Assembly (NCBI GenBank): GCA_018242485.1
Contig: JAFEBV010000006.1
Coordinates: forward strand, 1 to 64,000
DNA from: Pseudomonadota bacterium
GTDB taxonomy: Bacteria > Pseudomonadota > Gammaproteobacteria > Xanthomonadales > Xanthomonadaceae
Direction of reading: 5' to 3'
Length of the DNA: 64,000 bases
Below the pieces are notes generated by a model that was not told where the DNA came from, made no database searches, and was given only the letters and a program-made list of their open reading frames with translations. Position 1 is the stretch's first letter; the number at the start of each line of letters is the position of its first letter. Positions 48,108 through 56,437 of this stretch are shown one piece after another. The position numbers and the translations under genes are program-made.

Positions 48108-48264
48108 CGTCTGCCCGTGCCGTCAGTTGAGGCGCGGCGAGTATAGCCAATGGCGGGGATGCGGCTGTATGCCAAACGGGTCCGCAAGGGCTGGTCGAGG
48201 CTTGAAAAGCCCACCCACCGCCACCATCCGCATCCCATCTACCCATTCCCACTGAGATCAACCC

Positions 48265-50145
48265 ATGTCCACCGCCACCGCCCCCGAAACCCGCCGCTTC
48301 GACGCCGACGTCGCCCAGGTGCTGCATCTGGTCACGCACTCGCTGTATTCGCACAAGGAAATCTTCCTGCGCGAACTGGTTTCCAATGCCGCCGACGCCT
48401 GCGACAAGCTGCGCTTCGAGGCGATCGCCAAGCCGGGGCTGTTCGGCGGCGATACCGATCTGCACATCGACGTGAGCGTGGACAAGGCCGCGCGCACCAT
48501 CACCATCGCCGACAACGGCATCGGCATGAGCCGCGATGAAGTCGTCGCCAATATCGGTACCATCGCCAGTTCCGGCACGCGACGTTTTCTGGATGCGTTG
48601 TCGGCCGAACAGAAGGCCGACGCCAATCTGATCGGCCAGTTCGGCGTGGGTTTCTATTCGGCCTTCGTGGTCGCAGGCAAAGTGAGCCTGACCACCCGCC
48701 GCGCCGATGCGCAGGCGGGCGAAGGCGTGCGCTGGGAATCCAACGGCAGCGGCGAATACACACTCGATACGGTTGCAGGCGCGCCGCGTGGCACTACCGT
48801 CACCTTGCACCTGAAGCCAGACGAGGATGAGTTCCTGCACGCGTGGCAGTTGCGCAGCCTGATCGCGCGCTATTCCGACCACATCGGCTTCCCGATCCGC
48901 ATGCCCAAGGAAGACGACAAGGATCAGCCCGCCGCCGAATGGGAAGTCGTCAATCAGGCCTCGGCGTTGTGGACGCGCCCGAAGGCCGAGATCACCGACG
49001 AGGAATATCAGGCCTTCTACCAGCACGTCTCGCACGACTTCGAGGATGCGCTGGCGTGGACGCACAACCGCGTCGAGGGCAACCAGAACTTCACCTCGCT
49101 GCTGTACATCCCGACCAAGGCGCCGTTCGACATGGCCATGCGCGGCCCGAACGAGCGCAAGGGCCTGAAGCTGTACGTCAAGCGCGTGTTCATCATGGAC
49201 GCCGCCGAACAGTTGCTGCCGTCGTACCTGCGCTTCGTGCGCGGCGTGGTGGATTCCGACGACCTGCCGCTGAATGTCAGCCGCGAACTGCTCCAGCACA
49301 ACCGCAACCTCGACAAACTGCGCGCGGCCTGCACGCGGCGCGTGCTCGATCTGCTCGACAAACTGGCCAAAGACGAGCCAGAGAAGTTCAAGACGTTCTG
49401 GACGGCCTTTGGCAACGTGCTCAAGGAAGGCATCGCCGAGGATCACGGCAATCGCGAGCGCATCGCCAAGTTGCTGCGCTTTGCCTCGACGAAATCCGAA
49501 GGCGCCGAACCGAGCGTGTCCTTCGACGATTACATCGCCCGCATGCCGGAAGGACAGGACACGATCTGGTTCGTCACCGCCGGCAGTTACGCCGCCGCCA
49601 AGGGCAGCCCGCACATCGAGGCGCTGGCCGCGCGCGGCACCGAAGTGCTGCTGATGGCCGACCGCATCGACGAGTGGATGGGCAGTTATTTGCACGAATA
49701 CGCCGGCAAGAAACTGCGCGATGCCGGCAAGGGCGAAATCGATGCGGGCACGGCCGATGCGGACAAGCGCAAGGCCGTGGAGAAGGCCGCCGAAGGCGTG
49801 CTGGGCAAGCTCAAGGAATTGCTCGGCGAGCGCGTGCGCGAGGTGCGGGTGAGCGAGCGCCTGACCGAATCGCCCTCGTGCATCGTGGTCGATGACCACG
49901 ACATGGGTCTGGCGATGCAGCGCCTGCTGCGTCAGGCCGGACACGAGGTGCCCGAGAGCAAGCCGGTGCTGGAGATCAACCCCGAACACGCGCTGGCCAA
50001 GCGCCTCGAACACGAAACCGACCCCGCGCGCCAGCAGGACATCGCCTTGCTGCTGCTCGATCAGGCGCAGTTGCTGGAAGGCGTGGCGCTGGAAGATCCG
50101 GCTGCCTACGTCAAGCGCGTGAACAGGTTGTTGGCGGCGGGTTGA
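48265..50145 (+). CDS. htpG: Chaperone HtpG (Hsp90)
   Basis: 626 aa, E. coli size. An ATP-dependent dimeric chaperone. The GHKL ATP site is seen in ELVSNAADACDKLRFEA, DNGIGMSRDEV and IGQFGVGFYSAFVVAG. The middle-domain Arg loop region follows (LPLNVSRELLQHNRNLDK), then the C-terminal dimer domain (SPSCIVVDDHDMG). The ATG at 48265 has GAGAT 8 nt upstream, a weak ribosome-binding site. No CIRCE or sigma-32 promoter could be identified with confidence in the 157-bp gap. The reverse-strand ORF of over 700 codons is a shadow. Confidence 0.98.
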   Translation: MSTATAPETRRFDADVAQVLHLVTHSLYSHKEIFLRELVSNAADACDKLRFEAIAKPGLFGGDTDLHIDVSVDKAARTITIADNGIGMSRDEVVANIGTIASSGTRRFLDALSAEQKADANLIGQFGVGFYSAFVVAGKVSLTTRRADAQAGEGVRWESNGSGEYTLDTVAGAPRGTTVTLHLKPDEDEFLHAWQLRSLIARYSDHIGFPIRMPKEDDKDQPAAEWEVVNQASALWTRPKAEITDEEYQAFYQHVSHDFEDALAWTHNRVEGNQNFTSLLYIPTKAPFDMAMRGPNERKGLKLYVKRVFIMDAAEQLLPSYLRFVRGVVDSDDLPLNVSRELLQHNRNLDKLRAACTRRVLDLLDKLAKDEPEKFKTFWTAFGNVLKEGIAEDHGNRERIAKLLRFASTKSEGAEPSVSFDDYIARMPEGQDTIWFVTAGSYAAAKGSPHIEALAARGTEVLLMADRIDEWMGSYLHEYAGKKLRDAGKGEIDAGTADADKRKAVEKAAEGVLGKLKELLGERVREVRVSERLTESPSCIVVDDHDMGLAMQRLLRQAGHEVPESKPVLEINPEHALAKRLEHETDPARQQDIALLLLDQAQLLEGVALEDPAAYVKRVNRLLAAG

Positions 50146-50205
50146 ACAGGGTCGAAAGTAAAAAGCACTCAAAGGTATTGAGGTTACAAACACCAGCATC
50201 GAGGA

Positions 50206-50254
50206 ATCCCTTCTCCCATCGGGAGAAGGTGGCGCGAAGCGCCGGATGAGGGGC
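50206..50254. repeat. CCCTTCTCCC-family repeat after htpG
   Basis: CCCTTCTCCC-ATC-GGGAGAAGG forms a hairpin, followed by TGGCGCGAAGCGCCGGATGA and GGGGC. Positions 50227-50254 are identical to 43827-43854. It lies in the 150-bp gap between htpG and the convergent DUF488 gene and may act as a terminator for both. Confidence 0.85.
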
Positions 50255-50295
50255 TATTCGACCGCTAAACTTTCGCGCAGTAGCCTGATGGTCAG

Positions 50296-50691
50296 TCAGG
50301 CCATGGAGATGATCTTCGCACCCTGCGCGGCCAGCAGATCGCGCAGGGCGCTGCGGTGGCAGTGCGCCGGGTTTTCGCAATAACAACCTACCGCCATGTC
50401 CATGTGCTGCGACATCGCCGCCAGCAGGGCGATGGCGTGCGCGGCGTCGGGCCGCGCCATTTCCTTGCGATAGCTGCGGAAGAACCGCGCCCAGTCTGCC
50501 GGCGTCTGCGCCGCGTGGGCGATGTCCATCGTCTCCTGGCTGGGCGCAACGGTCGGGAACCAGACATCGTAGAAATCGCGCGACGCGAACTCGGACTTGG
50601 GCACGCCGCGCGGCGGCTTGCGCACGGTGCCCACGCGTAGGCCTTCATCGTGGGTGCGGGGAGTGCCGAGGCGGACGACGCGGATGGACAT
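50296..50691 (-). CDS. DUF488 family protein (YeaO-like)
   Basis: 131 aa from the ATG at 50691, with GGAG 7-8 nt upstream; upstream in-frame ATGs lack support. MSIRVVRLGTPR, GTVRKPPRGVPKSEFASRDF and YDVWFPTVAPSQETM match the DUF488/YeaO type. The C-terminal Cys cluster CYCENPAHCHRSALRDLL is typical and could bind a metal. Function not established. It lies downstream of the hutH-like gene on the same strand, past that gene's terminator. Confidence 0.85.
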   Translation of the reverse strand: MSIRVVRLGTPRTHDEGLRVGTVRKPPRGVPKSEFASRDFYDVWFPTVAPSQETMDIAHAAQTPADWARFFRSYRKEMARPDAAHAIALLAAMSQHMDMAVGCYCENPAHCHRSALRDLLAAQGAKIISMA

Positions 50692-50837
50692 GACGAGGCT
50701 CCGAGTGGGATATCGCGAGAAAGTATGCGTTTCCATACACCGCGATGAAATTTTGCGCTTGATCGTCCGCGGATTCGCCATCTGAATCGCTGGCAATGCG
50801 GCTATGAATGCGCAATCGCCTTGTTAGCCGCCAACAA

Positions 50838-50859
50838 CAGCCCATGGAAGCATGGGCTG
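50838..50859 (-). terminator. Terminator of the hisS-hutH-like unit
   Basis: A perfect 9-bp stem CAGCCCATG/CATGGGCTG with a tetraloop at 50838-50859. On the minus strand it is followed by TTGTTGG. It lies 41 bp after the hutH-like stop. The remaining bases up to the DUF488 start show no gene. Confidence 0.65.
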
Positions 50860-50900
50860 CGGGCTGATTCAGTTTATCGAGTGGTGACGATGATCCTTGT

Positions 50901-52823
50901 TCAATGCTGTTCTGGCTTGCCATCGATTGCAGCGTGCACCGCATCCAGCAACACGTCATCCTCCACCAGCTTCACCGCCATCGCCACGTCGCCGTCCAGC
51001 GCGCGGTCGCGGGCCATGAAACCGATGCGCTCGCGCAGCGCGCGCCACGCCGCCTCGACCGCCTTGCCCGGACGGAATGCGGGTGCTGCGGCGAGTTCAC
51101 CACGCAGCCCTTCAACTTCCTCGAGGAAGGCTTCCACCGAATCGGGATCATCCAGCGGCGGCCCCTGGATCTTGCGCGACAGGCTCATCGCGTCGGCCGA
51201 CGCGGCCAGCGTCTGCGCGGCGTGGATCATGTCGCTGCGCAGCTCCAGAGCCTGCGCGGCGGTGAACAATTCCAGCCCCAGCACCTTGCCGAGATCCGCG
51301 CACATGTCGAGCACGTGGCGCGCTTCGTTGGCGCCCATCGAGACGTGGTCTTCGGCATTTGCACTGGTCGGGATCGAATACACGGATGCCGGGTGCGCAC
51401 GGCTGGCGAGGTCGTTGACGATCGCCGCAGCGGTGTATTGCACGATCATGAAGCCCGATTCGGTAGCATCCTCGTTGCCGATCAGGAAGGCCGGCAAGCC
51501 GTCGTTCGTCGCCGGGTCGACCAGTTTGTTGAGGCGACGCTCGGAGATCGAGGCCAGCACCGGGATCGCCGCCTTCACGTAACTCATCGCCAGCGCCAGC
51601 GGCATGCCGTGGAAGTGTCCGGCAGAGATCACCTGCTCTTCGACGTGTTTCGCCCCGCGCATGTCCGGGAACACCAGTGGATTGTCGGTGACCGCGTTGA
51701 GTTCGACTTCCAGCACACGAGCAGCCTGCGCCACCGCGTCGCGCACCGCGCCATGCACCTGTGGCACGCAGCGCAACGAATAGCTGTCCTGCGGTTGATG
51801 CTTCTTGCCACCACGGAAGGGCTTGAAGCGGGTGTAGAACTTCTCGCGTCCGTGGCGTTGATCGAGCGGCACCCAGTCCCAGCGAATATCGAAACGCAAG
51901 GCTTGCTGTTTCGATGTTTTCCAGCTCGATGGCTGCCACGGTGCGAAACGCGGCACGAGGTGGTAGGGAATATCGGCCAGCGTCGAGCCATCCAGCAGCC
52001 TGCGCAGGTTCGCCGCTGATTGCACCTGCCCAGGATGCGGTCGCAGTGCATGCACCGCTTCATCGAAAGCACCGGTGCGCCCGGCGAAGGCGTCGATGGT
52101 CATCGCTGCGGCAAGATCGGCGGTATCGAGCAGGCGTTCGAGGTGATCCACCGCGAGCACACCGCAGGCGAGCATCTGCGCAGTGCCGTTGTTGAGCGCG
52201 AGGCCTTCCTTGTGCGACAAGCGCACGCGTTCCAGTCCGGCACGCTCCAGCGCTTCACCGCCCGGCATCCGCTCGCCCTGGAAGAACGCTTCGCCACCAC
52301 CCAGCAGCACGATGGCCAAGTGCGACAACGGTGCGAGATCACCGCTGGCACCCACCGATCCCAGCTTCGGCACCACCGGCACGACGCCTGCGTTGAGCAT
52401 CGCCGCCAGTGCCTGCAAGGTTTCCACGCGAATACCCGAATGCCCGCGCATCAGGGTGTTGATGCGGATCGCCAGCATCGCGCGCACCACGTCTTGTGGC
52501 AGCGGTTCGCCGACGCACACCGCATGGGTGATGACGAGGTTGCGTTGCAGTTCTTCCAGCAAGCCGACCTCGTGGATCGCACCCGCGTCATCCAGCTTTT
52601 CACGCACGCGATGCGCACCGAGCAGGCGATCGGCATTGCTGCCAAAACCCGTCGTCACTCCGTAAATGGGTTCCTCCTTGCGCACTTGCTCGGACAGGAA
52701 CTCGGCGGCGCGCTGTACCGCCTGCAACTGCGTGACATCCAGATCGACCAACGCACCACCGGCGATGGCCACGAGTTGGGCGCGCGTAAGCGAGACTCCA
52801 TCCAGACGAATGGCCGCGCTCAT
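50901..52823 (-). CDS. Aromatic amino acid ammonia-lyase, HutH-like, with an internal insertion
   Basis: 640 aa, against about 510 for HutH. The MIO cofactor forms from Ala-Ser-Gly in [16 protein letters not shown] near residue 158. [14 protein letters not shown] carries the catalytic Tyr region. The selectivity site reads [12 protein letters not shown], closer to the SHA of histidine ammonia-lyases than to the HL or FL of tyrosine or phenylalanine lyases. [20 protein letters not shown] is the HutH C-domain motif. About 45 extra residues (rich in Trp, Lys and Arg, around 300-345, [17 protein letters not shown]) interrupt the usual [14 protein letters not shown] block, and there is a C-terminal extension. 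Other hut genes are absent. Its ATG overlaps the hisS stop (ATGA). Histidine is the likely substrate but this is not proven. Confidence 0.82.
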   Translation of the reverse strand: MSAAIRLDGVSLTRAQLVAIAGGALVDLDVTQLQAVQRAAEFLSEQVRKEEPIYGVTTGFGSNADRLLGAHRVREKLDDAGAIHEVGLLEELQRNLVITHAVCVGEPLPQDVVRAMLAIRINTLMRGHSGIRVETLQALAAMLNAGVVPVVPKLGSVGASGDLAPLSHLAIVLLGGGEAFFQGERMPGGEALERAGLERVRLSHKEGLALNNGTAQMLACGVLAVDHLERLLDTADLAAAMTIDAFAGRTGAFDEAVHALRPHPGQVQSAANLRRLLDGSTLADIPYHLVPRFAPWQPSSWKTSKQQALRFDIRWDWVPLDQRHGREKFYTRFKPFRGGKKHQPQDSYSLRCVPQVHGAVRDAVAQAARVLEVELNAVTDNPLVFPDMRGAKHVEEQVISAGHFHGMPLALAMSYVKAAIPVLASISERRLNKLVDPATNDGLPAFLIGNEDATESGFMIVQYTAAAIVNDLASRAHPASVYSIPTSANAEDHVSMGANEARHVLDMCADLGKVLGLELFTAAQALELRSDMIHAAQTLAASADAMSLSRKIQGPPLDDPDSVEAFLEEVEGLRGELAAAPAFRPGKAVEAAWRALRERIGFMARDRALDGDVAMAVKLVEDDVLLDAVHAAIDGKPEQH

Positions 52824-54223
52824 GCCCTGCTCTCCGTTTGCGATGCAGGCAGCTTCATCGCCAGCGATTGTTCGATTTCCACCCGCAACGCGCCAGCCAG
52901 TTCCGCACGTGCGACCTCGAATTGCTCGCCGCGCCGCATGTCCTTCACCGCGACCACGCCGCGCGCAGCCTCGTCCTCGCCCACCATCGCCACGAAACGG
53001 ATACCGGCACGGTCGGCGTACTGCATCTGCTTGACCAGCTTGCGAGCTTCCAGTTGCACCTCGGTGTTGATGCCACCGGCTCGCAGTTCACGCGCAATTT
53101 GCAGGTTGTCGTGCAATCGCGATGCATCGAGCAGACCGACCAGCACCTGCACCGTGCTTTCCGCCTTGTCGATCAGCCCGGCTTCCTGCAATTGCCAGAA
53201 CAAACGGGTGACGCCGATGGAAATGCCGACACCCGGCAGTTTCGACTTCGTGTAGTTGCCGGCCAGGTCTTCGTAGCGGCCGCCCGAGCAGATCGAACCG
53301 ATCTGCGGATGATCGTTCAAGGTGGTCTCGAACACCGTGCCGGTGTAGTAGTCCAGGCCGCGCGCAATCGACAGATTGATGGCGTAGCCGGACTCGGGCA
53401 CGCCCAATGCACGCACCATCTCCAGCACTTCGCGCAGTTCAGCCACACCGGCATCGAAAGTGTCGGTACCACTACCCAACGCTGCGAGCTTCGCCAGCGC
53501 ATCATCGTGCCCATGTGAGCGCACGCGCACGAAATTCATCAATCGATCGGCCACTTCGACCGACAGGCCGAAGCCTTCGCCGGTGAGCGTCGCGCGCACC
53601 GCATCCGCGCTACGCTTGTCGAGCTTGTCCACCTCGCGCAGTACCAGTGCCTGCTGCTCCGGCTCGACCACACCCAGCCCTTCGAGGAAGCCGCGCATCA
53701 GCTTGCGATTGTTGAGCTGGATGGTGAACGGTCCGATCGCCAGCTCGGTAAACACGGCGTGGATCACTGCTGGCAGTTCGGCGTCGAAACGGATCGACAA
53801 TCCATCCTTGCCGATCACGTCGATATCGGCTTGATAGAACTCGCGGAAACGACCTCGCTGCGCACGTTCGCCGCGGTACACACGCTGCATCTGGTAGCGG
53901 CGAAAAGGGAACGCCAGATCGTGCTCGTGCTCGGCAACGTAACGTGCCAGCGGCACCGTGAGGTCGAAGCGCAGCGCCAGTTCGGGAACGCCCTCGCCGG
54001 CTTTGTCCAGCGCGCCGGTGGACTGCACGAAATACACCTGCCGCTCGGTCTCGCCGCCGGTCTTGGTCAGCAGCACCTCGGACAACTCGATCGCCGGCGT
54101 CTCCACCGGCAGGAAGCCGAAGCGCTCGTAGTTGCGGCGGATGACATCGAGCATGCGCTGGAACGCGATCTGCTCGCGCGGCAACAGTTCCATCACGCCG
54201 GGCATGGTGCGTGGCTTGATCAA
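52820..54223 (-). CDS. hisS: Histidyl-tRNA synthetase HisS
   Basis: 467 aa, about 40 longer than E. coli HisS. A class II enzyme. It begins [22 protein letters not shown] in family fashion. Motif 2 is [20 protein letters not shown], HisA is [12 protein letters not shown], and motif 3 is in the [13 protein letters not shown] block. The C-terminal anticodon domain ([20 protein letters not shown], then [13 protein letters not shown]-like) follows. The extra length lies in the middle (about 175-245, [20 protein letters not shown]), as in many non-enteric homologues. It is divergent from tRNA-Pro. The stop overlaps the ammonia-lyase start, so translation is coupled. Confidence 0.97.
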   Translation of the reverse strand: MIKPRTMPGVMELLPREQIAFQRMLDVIRRNYERFGFLPVETPAIELSEVLLTKTGGETERQVYFVQSTGALDKAGEGVPELALRFDLTVPLARYVAEHEHDLAFPFRRYQMQRVYRGERAQRGRFREFYQADIDVIGKDGLSIRFDAELPAVIHAVFTELAIGPFTIQLNNRKLMRGFLEGLGVVEPEQQALVLREVDKLDKRSADAVRATLTGEGFGLSVEVADRLMNFVRVRSHGHDDALAKLAALGSGTDTFDAGVAELREVLEMVRALGVPESGYAINLSIARGLDYYTGTVFETTLNDHPQIGSICSGGRYEDLAGNYTKSKLPGVGISIGVTRLFWQLQEAGLIDKAESTVQVLVGLLDASRLHDNLQIARELRAGGINTEVQLEARKLVKQMQYADRAGIRFVAMVGEDEAARGVVAVKDMRRGEQFEVARAELAGALRVEIEQSLAMKLPASQTESRA

Positions 54224-54304
54224 GGCGGGCTCCGGGATAGGCGGTGGATACGTCGCGGCGATGCCGCGACCCGAAGCGCGATTCTAGCCGTTCCGCAGCC
54301 GCCC

Positions 54305-54333
54305 TTGCCCATGGCGACGGCGATCTTTACAAT
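54305..54333 (+). promoter_or_regulatory. Sigma-70 promoter of tRNA-Pro
   Basis: -35 TTGCCC (54305-54310), 17-bp spacer, -10 TACAAT (54328-54333). Transcription would begin near 54340, just before the tRNA 5' end at 54346. The -10 matches consensus at five of six positions and the -35 at four of six. Confidence 0.7.
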
Positions 54334-54345
54334 ACGCGGCTGATT

Positions 54346-54422
<77 letters not shown>

Positions 54423-54438
54423 AGATGCCAACAGCCAT

Positions 54439-54467
54439 CCAAAGACCGCCCCAGTGGCGGTCTTTGG
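54439..54467 (+). terminator. Hairpin after tRNA-Pro
   Basis: A perfect 12-bp stem CCAAAGACCGCC (54439-54450) / GGCGGTCTTTGG (54456-54467) with a 5-nt loop, 17 bp after the tRNA. Only weak T content follows (CTATCGG), but the position and strength fit a terminator. The remaining ~145 bp before tadA show no other feature. Confidence 0.65.
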
Positions 54468-54612
54468 CTATCGGCGAAAAATTCCGGAAACGATAGCCTG
54501 CAGCGACAAGGGCTGGTTTCTCCGCTTCGTCCATTTCCGGGAACCAGGATCCGGATACTTTCGATGCGTGGCCGGGAGGTTGTTGGCGCGTTCGTGGTGC
54601 GCTTGTCGAGCC

Positions 54613-55092
54613 ATGCCTACATTGATGTCCATCGACGATCACTTGATGCGCCATGCCCTCGCGCTTGCCGACCGCGCGCAGCACGAGGACGATGAGATTC
54701 CGGTCGGCGCGGTCGTGGTCGATGCGACGGGCGTGATCGTAGGCGAGGGTTGGAATCGCAACATCACCGACCACGACCCCAGCGCGCATGCGGAGGTCAT
54801 GGCGATGCGTGCGGCGGGACGCACGCTGCGCAACCATCGGCTGCTCGGCTGCACGCTCTACGTCACGTTGGAACCGTGCGCGATGTGCGCGATGGCGATG
54901 GTGCATGCGCGCATCGCGCGGGTGGTGTTCGCCGCTTCCGACCCCAAGACCGGCGCGGCTGGCAGTGTGTTCGACCTGATCGCCGACCCGCGCCACAACC
55001 ACCGCGTGGCGGTGCAGGGCGGGGTGCTCGCCGACGATGCCGGTTCGCGGCTCACGGCCTACTTCCGGCACAAACGCGGCAAAGCGGGCTAG
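54613..55092 (+). CDS. tadA: tRNA-specific adenosine deaminase TadA
   Basis: 159 aa from the ATG at 54613; an in-frame ATG at 54625 is also possible. It deaminates A34 of tRNA-Arg(ACG) to inosine. The zinc motifs are HAEVMAM (HAE, with catalytic Glu) near residue 59 and EPCAMCAMAMVHARI (PCxxC) near 87. FDLIADPRHNHRVAVQGGVL is the family C-terminus. E. coli TadA is 167 aa. Its substrate tRNA is encoded at 3061-3137. It ends 4 bp inside the convergent GST gene's end. Confidence 0.97.
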   Translation: MPTLMSIDDHLMRHALALADRAQHEDDEIPVGAVVVDATGVIVGEGWNRNITDHDPSAHAEVMAMRAAGRTLRNHRLLGCTLYVTLEPCAMCAMAMVHARIARVVFAASDPKTGAAGSVFDLIADPRHNHRVAVQGGVLADDAGSRLTAYFRHKRGKAG

Positions 55093-55703
55093 TGGGCTTC
55101 GCCTTCGACCTTCAACGCGCGCTGCACGCCCGGGTCGGCCTCCATGCGTGCGCGGAAGACGGCGAGGTGGTTCAAACCGGACAGATCCACGCCAACCTTG
55201 CCGGCCCAGCGCATGGTGACGTACAGATACGGGTCGGCGATCGAGCGCGAATCGGCGAGCCATTCGCGCCCTGCCAGATGCGCATCGGCGCGCTCGTACA
55301 GCCCACGCAGTTTCTGGCGTGCGGCCGCCTTGGTCTGCTCGATCGCCGCCTCGTCGCCAAGGAATGCGGTGGCTCCGAACAGCGGCCAGTAGCTCGGGTG
55401 GATGTCGGAATTGGCGAACGCCAGCCAGCGGTTGATCTCGGCGCGGCTCTTCGCACTGCCGTCGCCGCCGAGGCCGCTCTCCGGGTGCATGTCGGCGATG
55501 TAGTTGAGGATGGCCGAGTTCTGGGTGAGGGTGAAATCGCCATCGACCAGTGCCGGCACCGCACCGGAAGGATTGATCTTCAGGTATTCGGGCTGCCTGG
55601 ATTCGGCGGCCGTGATCAGTTGCACCTCGTAGGGCTTGCCGGTCCATTCCAGGGTGATGTGGTCGGCGAGCGAGCAGGCGCCGGGCTTGGCGTAGAGCTT
55701 CAT
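55089..55703 (-). CDS. Beta-class glutathione S-transferase
   Basis: 204 aa from the ATG at 55703, with GGAG about 11 nt upstream; the longer frame upstream is not needed. MKLYAKPGACSLADHITLEW has the beta-class Cys10 (GAC-S). The cis-Pro motif is GAVPAL and the glutathione-binding block is LTQNSAILNYIADMHPE. The C-terminal helical domain has SIADPYLYVTMRWA, with the helix-capping Ser and Asp. It resembles E. coli GstA and related detoxifying enzymes. It shares its last four bases with the tadA end. Confidence 0.95.
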   Translation of the reverse strand: MKLYAKPGACSLADHITLEWTGKPYEVQLITAAESRQPEYLKINPSGAVPALVDGDFTLTQNSAILNYIADMHPESGLGGDGSAKSRAEINRWLAFANSDIHPSYWPLFGATAFLGDEAAIEQTKAAARQKLRGLYERADAHLAGREWLADSRSIADPYLYVTMRWAGKVGVDLSGLNHLAVFRARMEADPGVQRALKVEGEAH

Positions 55704-56254
55704 GCGATGGCACTCCGTGATTGGGAATCGGAAAGATGATGGTGGATGCTGCCGATGCAAGGCTGTGCCGGCAGGACTCAGCGTTGCGGAATCTGACCAG
55801 CAGCGACCTTCAAGGCACGGTCGAATCCAGTTTTGACCATCGGGTTCGTAAAAACGGCTTGCGCCATACCCCGACAGGTCTGTATGCTGCGCGCCGGAAG
55901 CAGGGCGCTATGCTTGCCTTCCCGATGCGGAAGAGTGTTTTTTCGTCTTCCGCTCCTCATCCACTCTGGAATCACCATGAACCCGCGATCTAGCAAATCG
56001 TCCAGCGGCGGCGATCGGTGCTCGGCATCGACCGTTGATCCGGTGGACATACGCAGATTCCGGGAAGCGCATCCGTTCGTCAGGGCTGCCACGCAGTTGC
56101 CACACGCCTGACCGACACTGTCGCCTCCCGGTTCGAGCACCGCTCGAATGGCCACGGAGGCGATTTATGTGCATCAACATCCGTATCGGAATGACGACGG
56201 CTCCGCGTCGAGCGGGCTCGGGGCGTCTCGTGTCCGGACATCGCGTGGGGCGAA
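55704..56254 (+). other. Long untranslated or weakly coding interval upstream of the NRAMP-like gene
   Basis: About 550 bp without a secure gene. It holds the hairpin GCGGAAGA - 11-nt loop - TCTTCCGC (55927-55953). A TTGCGC/TATGCT pair with an 18-bp spacing (55859-55888) could be a weak promoter. A 44-codon ORF (55977-56111) starts MNPRSSKSSSGGDRCS. If the promoter is real, the NRAMP-like transcript has a leader of over 500 nt. Confidence 0.4.
55977..56111 (+). CDS. Possible 44-residue leader ORF
   Basis: ATG at 55977 preceded by GGAATCACC, ending with TGA at 56111. The product is Ser- and Arg-rich at the start (MNPRSSKSSSGGDRC) and ends FVRAATQLPHA. There is no membrane helix or recognised family. 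Its position between a hairpin and the structured leader would suit a regulatory leader peptide, but nothing in its codons proves translation. Confidence 0.25.
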   Translation: MNPRSSKSSSGGDRCSASTVDPVDIRRFREAHPFVRAATQLPHA

Positions 56255-56407
56255 CGCGACCGACGTGGTCGCGAATCCTGCATGCTGCACGCCCTGAACC
56301 TGGCGGGTTGCGCGATGGCCGCTTCGCGGCCTTGACGGATCGGTAAGCCACCGATCCTCGCGTAGCCCCGCGGCATCGCCGCGGACTCCGGCGGGCTCTT
56401 CGCCCGC
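56255..56407 (+). ncRNA. Hairpin-rich 5' leader of the NRAMP-like gene
   Basis: Five perfect hairpins in the sense strand: CGCGACC/GGTCGCG (56255-56273), GGCCGC/GCGGCC (56317-56331), GGATCGGT/ACCGATCC (56337-56357), CCGCGGC/GCCGCGG (56368-56384) and GCGGGC/GCCCGC (56391-56407). The last four lie within 91 nt. The ribosome-binding site GGAGGAGG (about 56424) and ATG (56438) follow. I compared it with the yybP-ykoY (Mn2+) aptamer as I remember it and did not find that core, so the class is unassigned. A metal-responsive riboswitch or attenuator is an inference from the downstream gene. Confidence 0.55.
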
Positions 56408-56437
56408 ACTCAAGTCCTGCATCGGAGGAGGCCTGCC

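Noticed and set aside
56255-56437. yybP-ykoY (Mn2+) riboswitch
   Set aside because: The leader is highly structured, but the conserved core of that class, as I remember it, could not be found. It is reported as an unassigned structured leader.
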